Assembly (NCBI GenBank): GCA_951799425.1
Contig: OX637405.1
Coordinates: 25,337,635 to 25,401,634 of the forward strand
From: Ilex aquifolium
Taxonomy: Eukaryota; Streptophyta; Magnoliopsida; Aquifoliales; Aquifoliaceae
DNA: 64,000 bases
Direction: 5' to 3'
Shown piece after piece: positions 15,401-26,949 of the stretch. The translations under genes were made by a program, and so were the position numbers. Below the pieces are notes generated by a model. It was not told the DNA's origin, did no database searches, and was given only the letters and a program-made list of their open reading frames with translations. Position 1 is the first letter of the stretch. Each line of letters opens with the position of its first letter.

Positions 15401-16100
15401 TTTTCTTATCATTTTTCTATATAAATTCTTCTCTCAACCTCCATGTTTAACGTCAAAATCTCACTCATTCTCACTTTTTGCTTCATTTTATTTCTTTTCT
15501 TTCTTGGATATGTGTGGCTGGTTATGTTGTTTTGTTACTTATTATATGTTATCTACATTTTGGTCATCAACTTTAGTTTTTGCTTTTGTTGTTTATGCTT
15601 GTGCCAAAATTTACAATATGACATTTTTCAAAATTTTATTTATTTTTTACATGAATTTATTTAATTAAATATTTGGATTAAGATATCTCTTAATATTTGG
15701 ACAAATTTTGATTTTTTTCAACTTATGCAAGTTTAGCTAATGAGTCATCTGTGTATTTTAGATATTGGTTGTCCTTGTTTACTGTGAATATTGTCATTGT
15801 GAAAATTTTGGTTAAGCGATTTTAGCAAAAAAAAAAGAGACTTGTAATTTAGCTTAAAAAGGTTTATATCTCTTTACTAAAATAATAGTTTATGAAATTG
15901 TTCCCCCCATTAACTCATAAGAGTTAAGAAACTTGTCTATAAATTGTGACAAACACATATTTTGTTTTAGGGTACAAAATTGAGGACCCCTTATTGTATC
16001 AGGATCTAAAAATTAAAATAACTAATAGATATTACAACAAGAGTGAAAAATTTTAAATACTTGAAATATTACACGTGCAACGCACGTGTGCATCAACTAG
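12431..16100 (+). mobile_element. Non-autonomous Helitron (3.67 kb)
   Basis: The 5' end is TCTATACTACTATAAAATG after an A. The 3' end has a perfect 8-bp hairpin (ACACGTGC, loop AAC, GCACGTGT at 16071-16089), seven spacer bases, then CTAG at 16097-16100, followed by T. Insertion between A and T with 5'-TC, a hairpin and CTAG-3' is diagnostic for Helitrons. There is no target duplication, as expected. The interior is AT-rich with no Rep/helicase coding, so it is non-autonomous. A related short copy is at 33973-34500. Segments such as 12650-12840 look less AT-biased and might be captured host sequence, but I recognise none. Confidence 0.85.
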
Positions 16101-17054
16101 TATATATAAACATACAAATTAAAGGGTAGAATGCTTGAAAAGCCTTCCCTCCATATTTTTTTTTAAATTTTTTAGAGTTTTAATTTTTTTAATTATCATA
16201 TTAAGACTTCCTCCAGTCACATTTTATCATGTGTCTTTTGTAATAACCCCTCAATTCTCCCACTAAGTGTCTACTATTTTCTAAAATTTAATTACATAAA
16301 ATTATTTTTTCTATTTAATAATTTAATATTATTTTACTATCTATCTTTTTAAATAATAAGAAAACAGTGGGATATAGGGAGAATGAGAGAGAAGGGATAA
16401 GTTATGGGCTTATGAATATTCAAGATAATATGATAAGAGGATGGTATCAATCCAGCGAGTCATACATAGATAGATACACGTGAACAAAAAGGTCAATCAA
16501 AATTTGTCCCTTTTGGGGACATGCTTTAAACTAGTTTAAATCATGGTGATTAATTGCTGAATTTGAAAGAATAGTCGGCGTAAGTCTGATCACCTTGTAA
16601 CAAAAAAAAAAAAAATAAAGAAAAGAAAAGAAAAGAAAAGAAAAGAAAAGGAAAAAGTCACTCAACGAAAATGTTCACACCACGTCATCATTGGATTTTA
16701 TTTGGTTGGTGATAGCACGTTTGTTTAATTTTAATTAATTGATTATACGATACCACATCACTGTTGGATTTAGTGAGGTATGTTAGTCCTATTTGTTGGA
16801 TTTTAATTGGTTGGAGATGCAACGTTTGTTGTATTTTAATTATATAAGTGATATATCACGTCATTGTTGGATTAAGTGATGCATATTAGCCCCTTTTGTC
16901 AGATTTTAATTGGTTAGTTACACTATTTTGATGTACTAGTTATTCTCTGTACCTGAAGATACGGAGTAATAAAAAAAAATAGTCAACATATTTGTATTCA
17001 CACCCAAAATCAAATCACAAATATAGAAGAGAGATAAAAAAATTTAAGCACCGA
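16101..17054. repeat. AT-rich spacer with an AAAAG microsatellite and about 100-base related units
   Basis: Between about 16683 and 16925 variants of 'GTTGGATTTTAATTGGTTGG' plus 'CACGTCAT' recur roughly every 90-110 bases. The same unit reappears near 18290-18400 and 18640-18695, on the other side of the G-rich tract. An (AAAAG)n run lies at about 16617-16652. No gene is seen. Confidence 0.55.
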
Positions 17055-18035
17055 TTGTAGTGGAGGTGAGCGGTGGTAGTGGTGGTGGGCGACAGTGGTG
17101 ATGATGGGAGACGGCGATGGTTGTGGTGGGTAAGACGACGATCATGGTGGTGGTAGCAGTCGTGGGTGGCAATAATGATGGTGGTGGTGAGTGTGGGTGG
17201 TGGTGGACGACGGTGATGGTGGTTGGCAGTGGTGGTGGTGGGACGACGACGGTGGTTGTGGGCAGTGATGATGGTGGTGATGGGCGACGATGGGTGCTTT
17301 TAGGCGATAGTGTGATGGGTGGTGGCGAATGACGGCGGTGGTAAGCGTGGTGGAGGTAGGTGACAGTGGGTGACTGCAGTAGTGGACGATGACAGGTGGT
17401 AGTGGTAGGTGTGGTGGGGTAGGTGACAGTGACTGGTGGCGATGGATAGTGGTGGGTGCTGACAGTGGACGACGGTGGTAGTGAGATGATAGTGGTAATG
17501 ATAATAAATATAAGAATAAGATGACGATGGTGGTGGGTGGTGGCCATAGACGACGATGGTAGCAATCGGTGGTGACCATAGACGACGATGATAGCAATCG
17601 GTGGTGACCATAGACGACGATGGTAGCAATCGGTGGTGGTGGCGGCTGTGGGGGCAATGAGGGTGGGGCAGTGGCGGTGGTGGGGGTGGTAGGGGTGATG
17701 GTAGGACAGTAGCGGTAGTGGTAAAGTGCGACAACGATGGTGATGATGGTAGGGTGCGGCACTGGTGATGGTGGTGGGGCGGTGGAAGTGATGGTGGTGG
17801 TGGTGGGACGGTGATGATGGTAGGGGGGGGTGGTAGTGGTGGGCTGTGGTGGTGGGGCAATGTAAATGGTGATGGTGGTGGCAACGACGGTGGTGGTGGT
17901 GGTGGGGTGGTGGGTATAGTAGGGTGGCGATAGTGATGGTGGTGGGTATGGTAGGGTGGTGATAGTGTTGGGGGTGGGGGTAGGGGTGGGGGTGGTGGAG
18001 CAGTGGGGGTGGTGGTGTTAGAGGTGTTGGTGGAG
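17055..18035. repeat. GGT/GAT-rich strand-asymmetric tract (about 1 kb)
   Basis: Nearly a kilobase is built of imperfect GGTGGT, GATGGT and GGTAGT units with almost no C on the plus strand and few long A runs. A roughly 33-base unit with 'GGTGACCATAGACGACGATG' is tandemly repeated near 17565-17630. Long open frames exist on both strands only because the composition lacks stops. They would encode Pro/Thr/His-rich or Val/Gly-rich sequence with no domain, so I do not call them genes. Confidence 0.85.
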
Positions 18036-18383
18036 CGGTTCCAAATACTATTTTTTTTTAAAAAGTATTTATGAGAAATAATTCTTATAAGTACTTTTAA
18101 AAATTCATTTCAAACACACCATTAAGGGTCTATTTTTCATATTAAATTTGGGGTGTTAATATTAACTGTTAGATTAACTTTAAAGTAAAATTTAAAACAA
18201 TCCCAATCGCGAATAGCAAAAGTCATTTTGTTTATCTTTTGAGATTTGAATTGTATTGTACTTTATTATATAGATTTAATTGGTTGATGACACCTCGTAA
18301 TCATCAGATTAAGTAAGGATACTAGTTTTGTTGTTAAATTGTAATTAATTAGTGATACCATGTTATCATTGCACTGAGTGAGG

Positions 18384-18640
18384 TAGGAGTGTTAATCAAG
18401 ACGAGTTACTCGGGTTTGACTCTGGTTCGGCTCGGATTCTAAATGAATTGTTCGTAAAGCTCGGCTTGTTTATATGTAAAATAGTCGAGCTATTCGGACT
18501 CGGCTCGAGTTTGGTCTGGGTTCGGGCTCGACTCGAGTTCTAAATAAGCCGAGTCTAAACAATTTTTAGACTTGTTCAGAAAAATGAGCTCGACAGGTTC
18601 GGACTCAAGTTCGTAACTCTCGGCTCGATTAATATCCCTA
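18384..18640. mobile_element. hAT-like MITE, GGCTCG-rich family (257 bp)
   Basis: Ends TAGGAGTGTTAATC and the complement TAGGGATATTAATC match at 11 of 14 bases. The flanks GAGTGAGG and AGGTGAGG look like a worn 8-bp target duplication. The insertion splits one of the ~100-base 'GTTGGATTTTAATTGG' units, whose halves continue on both sides. Related to 11955-12252 and 7906-8043. Confidence 0.7.
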
Positions 18641-19399
18641 AGGTGAGGTAATGCTAATCATATTTGTTGGATTTTAATTGGACGATGATACTACACTAGT
18701 GGCAAAAAAATAGGTATATTTCTTTCTATAAATACCGGTGAGATCCAATGTTTCCAATGCAACTAACTCATCATCGAATATTTCTTTCATATAAAGACAA
18801 TGGGTGGCTCCTTCTCCTCCTCCTCTTCTAAAGTGTCTATAATCTTCGTAGCACTCTTTTTCATGCACTTACACAAAGTGTACCCCCTTGGCCCTCCATG
18901 GACAGTGATGCCAGTGAATGCATGAAGACACTCCATGTTGGGCATAGAGAAAAAGGACTTGGCTCTAATATCACCGACTCACTGAGACCCTGTGTAAATG
19001 TGTGATGGAGGAGTGCAAGTTCCAAGCGCATCTGAAGAGTAAAACGTAATCAAATGAATTGATGCCAAACTGCTTTTTGTTAGAACCTAAAGACAATACT
19101 AATCTCGAATATTGTAGTTATTATTTTTCTCGAATAAAAAAAGGTGGTGTTCGTTTTATTGCTAGAACTTTTTTTTTTATTTTGAATTAGTCTCATGGTA
19201 CTAGTAGGTAATGTAAGAATGGTTGATTCAAATACTTTCTTTCAGATGTGTCTAGTACATTGGGTTTGGTAGTTGACCGCTATGCTAATCTAGCTAGGTT
19301 CGTTTCTGAGAAGAGTAATGGGGGCGGTTAGGAACCTCATAATCCCACCAGTGAGAGCTTATCGGGATGGTCTCTGGACACTTTCCTTTGCCCCACTCT
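18641..19399. other. Spacer with no supported gene
   Basis: Short open stretches occur on both strands (for example minus 18674-18868) but none shows a domain or a good splice model. The T-rich and A-rich runs near 19130-19180 are unremarkable. Confidence 0.4.
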
Positions 19400-19579
19400 T
19401 TTTTAATGAGCAAAAAAAAAAAAAAATTTTTGACCTACCTCAAAGTTTTACATTACAAAGCTCAGTTTCAAGATTTTTTGAATCCTCATTTATTCCTTTT
19501 TCCTTCCGGTGAATTCTCATCATTTCATGAAGATGTTCTTAACCCTTGCAACTATTATTACCTACATCAACATGGAGTT

Positions 19580-22500
19580 TGATGGGTGAAGCCCAAGGGC
19601 CCAACTCATGTTATAAGCTCAGTCTGAATTAATAGCTCAACTCTAAGAGATCCAGTAAGTCTAGCCTAAGGTGGTTCACGCCTGGTCAAGCTCATCTGGT
19701 TCGAGGAGCTACATCAGCAAGGGAGCATGCAGGTCATCCAAGAGCCTCATCCACGCCGCCCTAGAAAGAGTCAATCCCACATCATCCTTTGACCGAATCC
19801 TATAGAGAGCACCGTAACTGCCTCATCAGCTGAAAAGAGGTGCTAGCTCCACCATATCAGCCACTTAGTTAATAATAACTCGTCCAAATTTGTTATGAGA
19901 CGACTATAAATTGTAAGCCCTGCCAACACTTGGGGGGCAGATCACACTCAGTCGAGCACATCTGTCCTATCTCTCTTAGTTTATAACTCCTTACTCTCCC
20001 TACACTCCTTAAAGTAATAAAATACCCCGACAACCCTAGCCATTCAAAGTGGACGTAGGTCACGTTGACCGAACCACTATAAATCCTTGTCTTACTTGTG
20101 TCTCTATATCTCTCTACTTTACTACTGTATTTATTACTGCTCAATTGGACAGATGGTGTACAAACGCAATTTGTGCATCATCATTTATTACTGCTCATCT
20201 GACAGGTGGTGTACAAACCTAATTTGTGCATCATCAGTTTGACACCGTCTGTGGGAAACGACAAAGTTCTCACCCAAGCACTCTTCTTCCTATACCTATG
20301 GCGATCACCACTAGATTCATGAATCAGCCTGAAGAAAATCCACCAGGAGAGGATGTTGTTGCCCCTCCACCAACCAATCATGTTCTGAACACACAACAGA
20401 TGCTGAAAACAATGCAGCAGCTCGTGACTCAGAATCAGGAAATCCTGCAACTGATGCTTGCTGGACAACAAGGAGGAGCACAACCCGGAAGGCATCAAGC
20501 CAGAGGAGCTCTACGCCCTGGGCATCAAGGAGCTCCCCACTTGGGTGCCCCCTTGGGTGACGCATACAGGGGAGCCCCGCGTTAGAACTATGAGGGAGCT
20601 CCATCTCATATTCTAGCTCCCTCTTCTCATGGTGGAGACCCTCATTTCCAAGAGGATGAGGGCAATAATCAAAGTGTGGAGCATGTGAGCCATTTTCATG
20701 ACAATTTCAAAGGAGCCCAAATCACTGGGACGAAAAAATCAAAGAAATATAGGATCAATTGGGCGACGTCTTCAATACCATGAAGACACAAGGACCAGAA
20801 AATGTGGAGTACCTCGTAAGGCGAACTGACACACCTTTTGTGCCAGATGTGGCAAACTCCCCTCTTCTCCAAAAGTTCAAACTGCCATCCGTCGACCTTT
20901 GACGGAACAAAAGACCCACTTGATCACCTTGAAACTTATAGGTCCTTAATGCAGCTGCATAATATTCCTAACTAAATCATGTGTATGACATTCTCGACTA
21001 CCTTGAAAGGGTCTGCCCGACAGTGGTTCACCAAGCTCATCCCAGCCTCCATTGGCTCATTTGCTAAACTCAACCGATTCTTTGTGACACATTTCATTGG
21101 TGGACGCCGCCACCAGAAGCCTGCCATCTACCTGCTCAGTATAAAACAAGACCGGGATGAAAGCCTGAGGAGTTATCTCACTCGTTTTAATGAGGAGGTC
21201 CTCCGGATTGAGGAGCCCGATGATAAGGTCACCATGACCGCTTTCTTGGGAGGTCTACGCTCATCTAGCTTTCTCTTCTCAATGATAAAACACCCACCAA
21301 AGAGTATGCCAGAATTGTGGGCAAAAGCTCAGAAATACATAAACGCCAAGGATGTTACCAAAGCTAAGCGAGGTGAGTTTTCGCCATCATCATCACCACC
21401 TACGCCCGACTCCAAAAAAAAAGAAGCCACAAAGGCACAGGCATTAACAGATTTTGTGGCTGATCTCACACCTCTTGAGGAGAGAGATTATCAAGAATAC
21501 TCAGCGCTAGGCGCCCAGCACCTCCAGCCGCCCAGCACTGCGCCCAAGCCCAGGCGCCGAGCACCTAGGCGCCCAGCTCTCAGCGCCCTCCTCATCTCAA
21601 TCTATTGGAATGAGCCTTCGACTTGGTACCCTTCGATGGGCTAACCCTCAAATTCTCTACTCTGCTCTCAAGCAGGCAGCCTATTTCCAATTTAGCGGCT
21701 CTCTCATAGGTCGTCAAAAGCTTTGCCTTTGCATTGTTCTCAAGCATGCATCCTGTATCTCCAGCTTAGCGGCTCTCTCATGGGTAGCCAAAAGCTCGGT
21801 CTCAAAAGGTGTAGCTCTTTCATGAGCAATCCTAAGACTCTGTCTTTGCTCTCAGGCAAGTAGTCTGGCTTTCTCTCTAGGTAATCATGTTAGATATTTT
21901 GATGTTGGAATAACATTATTTTTACCATCTCTAGGCAATCTTTTGAAACTCAGGCCGTCTGCAACCCGCGGGACTATATTAGATTGAATGTCAACAATTG
22001 GGCTTTATCTTTTTGCGTCCATCCAACAGCCCCCGTGCCATAGGCGCCCATCCAGCAGAGCCATGGGCGCCCGTCTAGCAGCGCCATGGGCACCCGTCCA
22101 ACAACGCCCAATGTCATAGGCGCCCCTCCTGCGTGCCTAGCCCGGGCAGCAGCCCCTCCTGCGCGCGCATCAGCCTTTCCTGCGCGTGCAGCAGCCCTTC
22201 TTGTGCACGCATTAGTCCCTCCTGCGCACGGCCAGCTCGCCCACCTCCAAACGGGGCCCATAATATATCAAATCGAAGCTCTCGGCGAGCCTTACAAAAC
22301 TCACTTCCTTTGGTTGTGATAAACGCTGTTAAAATCCCAAAAAAGGACTAGAAGCATCTGTTTTGGACTCCCGAAGTTTTTCCAGTTGTGCGTTCAACCG
22401 AAATTCAAACTCAACTGAATGCCCTCCTCTCCAAGTTCCATTGAACGCAGGGCATTGGGAGACAAATGATGGGTCAAGCCTAAGGGCCCAACTCATGTTA

Positions 22501-23126
22501 TAAGCTCAGTTTGAATTAATAGCCCGACTCCAAGAGATCCAGCAAGTCAAGCCCAAAGTGGTTCACGCCCGGTCAAACTCATCAGGTTCGAGGAGCTACA
22601 TCAGTAAGAGAGCATGCAGGGTCATCCAAGAGCCTCATCCACGCCACCTTGGAAAGAGTCAACCCTCACGTCATCCTTTGATTGAATCCTATGGAGAGCA
22701 CCGTAACTGTCTCATCAGTTGAGAAGAGGGAGCTAGTTCCACCAGATCAGCCACTTAGTTAATAATAACTCGCCCAAATTTGTTATGAGGCGACTATAAA
22801 TTGTAAGCTCCGCCAACACTTGGGGGGCAGATCACACTCAGTCGAGCACATCTCTCCTATCTCTCTTAGCTTGTAACTCCTTACTCTCCCAACACTCCTT
22901 AAAGTAATAAAATACCCCGACGACCCTAGCCATTGAAAGTGGACGTAGGTCACGTTGACCGAGCCACTATAAATCATTGTCTTATTTGTGTCTCTATATC
23001 TCTCTACTTTACTACTGTATTTATTACTGCTCAATCTGACAGGCGGTGTACAAACCCAATTTGTGCATCGTCATTTATTACTGCTCATCTGACAGATGGT
23101 GTACAAACCCAATTTGTACATTATCA
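19580..23126 (+). mobile_element. Gag-only LTR element (non-autonomous, Ty3/gypsy-related), 3.5 kb
   Basis: LTRs are 19580-20236 and 22467-23126, both starting TGATGGGT and ending ...ATCA, flanked by the 5-bp duplication GAGTT (19575-19579 and 23127-23131). Just inside the left LTR a gypsy-type primer-binding region (TTTGACACCGTCTGTGGGAA) is seen. A purine-rich stretch precedes the right LTR. The inner part has a gag-like region (about 20298-21560) with the typical retrotransposon gag features GSARQWFTKL and RSYLTRFNEEV. No protease, reverse transcriptase or integrase is present. From about 21560 to 22440 the sequence is unrelated GCGC-rich filler. The LTRs differ at several percent of sites by eye, suggesting a few million years. 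It is a broken fossil with several breaks in gag, inserted in the ICR copy. Confidence 0.9.
20130..20236. repeat. 54-base tandem duplication at the LTR end
   Basis: TTTATTACTGCTCA...GTACAAACNNAATTTGTGCATCATCA occurs twice back to back (20130-20183 and 20184-20236). The right LTR has the same doubling at about 23020-23126. The duplication was therefore present in the parental copy before this insertion. Confidence 0.85.
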
Positions 23127-23657
23127 GAGTTTGGTAACAAGTTCCTCCAATGAATACACTCGAGTCTTTGATTGTTCCAATTCCAAAGCCAGGGATTTGT
23201 ATGCTTCCATAGCTTTAAGGCCTTCTAACCAGATTATCTCCTCAGTTATGTTTGCCATTTTCAACTGCATTTGAGCTTTACTAACTTCTTCTAAGGCCTG
23301 AGCTTCAGATTCTTCTCTATCACTTACCAAGGTTTTCAGTTTCTCAACTAGTGCAAGTGTTTCTTTAAGTTCCAGTCTTACGTTATGAATCTTAGCATGT
23401 GTTGATTCGGCATGCCTAGCCTGAGAGCAACATCATATTCGGCCACCCTGGCTATTTGGTTCTTGAGCTTCTGGATCTCATTCATGGAAAAAGATAGAAT
23501 CCATGGAGTGCTGCTTCTAGACAGCCTCAATTTTAGACTGCCATGCTTCATCTCGATGCCGTGAGATCTTGCAGAGCTCTTGGACCCGAGCTTCCTCAAG
23601 AATCAGAAAACTTCAGCAACTGCTTTTGAGACTCTTCAAGTTTTATTGACATTGAAG

Positions 23658-24193
23658 CAGGGGTGACTTAAGGTAATTTGAGGCTTAAAGCGACATTATT
23701 AAATAATTTTTTTTTTAAAATTTTTAATATTGATTTTTTTAAAAAAATTAATTAATTTTTAATTTATTATGTGAGAGAGAGACAGAAGAAGTACGTGCTA
23801 GTGTTGTTTAGAAAAATATTTTAACTTTTATTTTTATTTTTTTTTTATCATAGAGAGTTTAATTTCAACTTTTTTATATATATATATTTTTTACTTATTT
23901 TTACATAGAGAGAGTGTGAGTAGGGGTAAATATGAGTTGACTTTTGAGTATTTTTTATTTTTTTAACTTATGATTTTTAGATTTAAAATGTTATGGATTG
24001 AATCATGGATTCAAATTATTACAATAAAAATTTTAATTGTATTAAGTTTTTTAGGACCTTTTCTTTTTAGGGTTTAAAATTTAATGGATTTAAATTTTTT
24101 CCAAGTTAGTAATATACCTAAAATTATGGGGTCTTCTAAAAATTTAAGGCCTAAAGCCCAAGTTTTTTTTTTAATACTGTAGGGCTGCCCCTG
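23658..24193. mobile_element. hAT-type MITE (CAGGGG ends), 536 bp, inside the ICR copy
   Basis: Starts CAGGGGTGACTTAAG and ends GGGCTGCCCCTG. Flanks CATTGAAG and CATGGAAG form an 8-bp target duplication with one change. A second copy with the same interior (GCCTAAAGC, TTAAGACTTAAA-like ends) lies at 47447-47948. The core is AT-rich and non-coding. Confidence 0.85.
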
Positions 24194-24639
24194 CATGGAA
24201 GCAAACTGCTTTTTTGACTCTTCGGTTTCCTACTGGGCCTGCCTCTTCTGAGCTTTTGACACATCCCGAGTAGTTTTGAAAAAAAAGTCCTAACTAAGGG
24301 TTGATTCGAAAATAATTCCCAAACCCAGGTTCTTTTTAAAAACGTCAAGTGGACTGACGCCTTTAAGCTAAAAACGTCAATCCGTTTGACGTTTTTAAGG
24401 TTGAAGATCCGATTACAGGAACGTTAAAAACGTCGACATTTTAATTAAAAACGTCAGTTGTACTGATGTTTTTAACTCAAGCGTTGTAGAACCCATTTTT
24501 CCCTCTTCTCTCTTCTTTCCTTTCCCTTATTTTCTCTTCTTCCCCCCCATTTGAGCCCTAGCTCACTCAGGCGACATCGCGGCACCCCCATAGCCATTCT
24601 CAATCAGCAGCTAACCGCAGAACAACCACCATCGCAGAA

Positions 24640-24765
24640 CCACCACCATCCTGCTTCACCATGCAGCACCACCCAGCGCCACCCACGACCACCCAGTGCC
24701 ACCCACGACTACCCACGACCACCCACGACCACCCACGACCACCCACGACCACCGACCTCCAGCAA
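24640..24765. repeat. CCCACGACCA minisatellite within the MULE left arm
   Basis: About ten imperfect copies of the 10-mer CCCACGACCA, most regular from 24705 to 24755. A frame open across it on both strands reflects the lack of stops in the repeat and is not a gene. Confidence 0.8.
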
Positions 24766-24859
24766 GCACCAGGGGCCACAAACGACAACCAGCACAAAAG
24801 GCCCAAATCTGCTCCACTGTTGGCTGTTGCTCTTCCACCAGGTTAGTATACTCCATTAG

Positions 24860-26949
24860 CTTTAATTAAATTTTAATTTAATTTAATTCTTTTGTTCTAA
24901 TTATAGATTTGTACGAATGATGATGACATGGTAGTTCCCAGAAAGCTTGTATCATTTTGATAACATGGTATTGAAAATTCCATTTAAATGAACTGATTTT
25001 TTGTCACTACATCTATATAAGGTAGCCCTGATTCTGATATTTCAACATAGCTGCTTAAATGGTGGTTCAATGATTTCCAAGCCAATTCGGTTTTATATAT
25101 AAACATCCTGCAATAGTGTGACTATTTCAGTTCTTTATTGTTAATATATTTTTCATATCTATACTTAAATGCTATTTTTGTTAAGATATCCACAATTCAT
25201 TGTCTTGCCATGAGGTGATCCTAAATACGTTTTCTCACTGCTCAAATCCCTTTCAAAAACTAATTAGCTCCAGTGTTTATTAGATCCGACATGCCACTGT
25301 TTCATGAAAATGATTTGGTTGAGTTTTCAGATGAGTATGACTTGTGTTGGATTGAGGTTGATCACCATCAAATTGACACTAAATTGAGTTTTTATCATAG
25401 GTTTATATGGTTGACCTTTTACTCTAAACCCCCTGGTCGACTAATTTCAGTACCTGTATATATATTTTTATGATCGAACTTCACAGTTTACTAGCCCTTT
25501 TATTTAGTCTATATAGTTTGTGTTATTTGAAGTGGACAAATTTATCTTTGTTTAGTCAGTACATCTATATAGTCAAGAAACAGTAAAAAATATATCTTTC
25601 TTCAATAGACCTAAAGGGACGACTGAGGTAAGAAAGTTGTAGGTACTGGCTATGTGGCAGGGTAGGGGACTTTAAGTTGCGATCTTATAGCTGTGAGTGA
25701 ATGAAGATCATATTATCATTTACATGATAATGGACATAGTTGTACATAGTACTACCCTTGTATCCTAGAACTCTACTGTATCCTAGAACCCTTGTATCCT
25801 GCAGCTTTCTAACAAAATCTAGTAATGGACATGTTTTCGAATCAAACCAGTATCAATTTGATTCTATTAATCATCTTTGATTGCTCCATTCTCTGTGGTG
25901 CATAGATTGTAATATTTATATATCTCTATCCATATTGTGAAGATATATTAAAATGTTGACACATAACTCTAAATAAAAAAAAGTGTACAAGTTTTTCATG
26001 ATAAAATCAAGGGGAAACAACACAAACATAGGTTTCCTAAAGCATTCCTACATAATAAAGCATTGATTATTGATTCTTCCCCATAAATTGATGCTCCTCA
26101 TGATAATAGCTTTAATTAAGGCATGACTACTCTTTCCAAAAGGTTAATTGTGATTGGGCCTCAACTATAAACATTATTATTTTTTTGGGAGAATTACACT
26201 CAAACCCTTTGAGGTTTGTCACTTAATCAGTCAGACCTCCTTAAGGTTTGGACACACCTAACTCAATCCCTGCCGTCAATGTCCGTTAGTAAATTACACT
26301 CAAATCCCTTAAAGTTTGTAGGTTTTCTACATTTTACTTGAAAATCAAAAATGCATTCTTTTAATGCTTCGTACATTTTTTTATTCTTTTTATTCAAAGC
26401 CTTGATATTTGTTTCTGGATTTGAAGTAAGTCCTTTGTAATTCAACATCAGTACGAAGCTAAAATTCTAAATTAAAAGAATAAAAAAATCCAGAAAATTC
26501 TATATTCCATGTATGTCTTTCTCAATCTTAATCGAACTTTAGTAGTTATTTATCTTAGGCATCAAACACCACATTTATCTCAAAATAAGCATGTTGATTT
26601 TGAATCAATCAATTTACTCCAGTATTGTCATCCTACATTGTTTTTCTTCTTGATAACATGTTTCACCTCTTAATTCAATACATGATAACATGTTAGGAGA
26701 TACCCTTTTGTGGGGATTATTTATTCAAACTTCCATATAAAAGTTGTATCTTCATCTTTCTTAGTATCATACAAGTACACTTCATCCTTGTAGGTTGTTT
26801 AATTGATAAATTCTTCTAGGTCGCATGCGGTAGATTTACATGGGACTTTGATTAATCGTTGATCTATTATTCTTCAAGTATTAATCGTTTCTATCTATTC
26901 CCAGGTTCTTCTGAATTCAGAACTTATTCCACAACTGAAACTATATGAA
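24860..26949. other. Non-coding 5' part of the MULE
   Basis: AT-rich sequence between the terminal repeat and the transposase start. A stretch at 26187-26330 (GGGAGAATTACACTCAAACC..., then a second AAATTACACTCAAATCCC) has a repeated half and resembles an internal MITE fragment. A 66-codon open frame at 25273 has no recognisable domain. It could include the transposase leader or an intron. Confidence 0.4.

Noticed and set aside
17044-17884. Overlapping long frames of Pro/Thr/His-rich sequence on the minus strand and a Val/Gly-rich one on the plus strand
   Set aside because: All follow from the GGT-type repeat, which lacks stops in most frames. There is no domain, splice pattern or plausible start.
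24551-24859. Pro/His/Thr-rich and Trp/Val/Gly-rich frames on both strands
   Set aside because: They come from the CCCACGACCA minisatellite inside the MULE arm.
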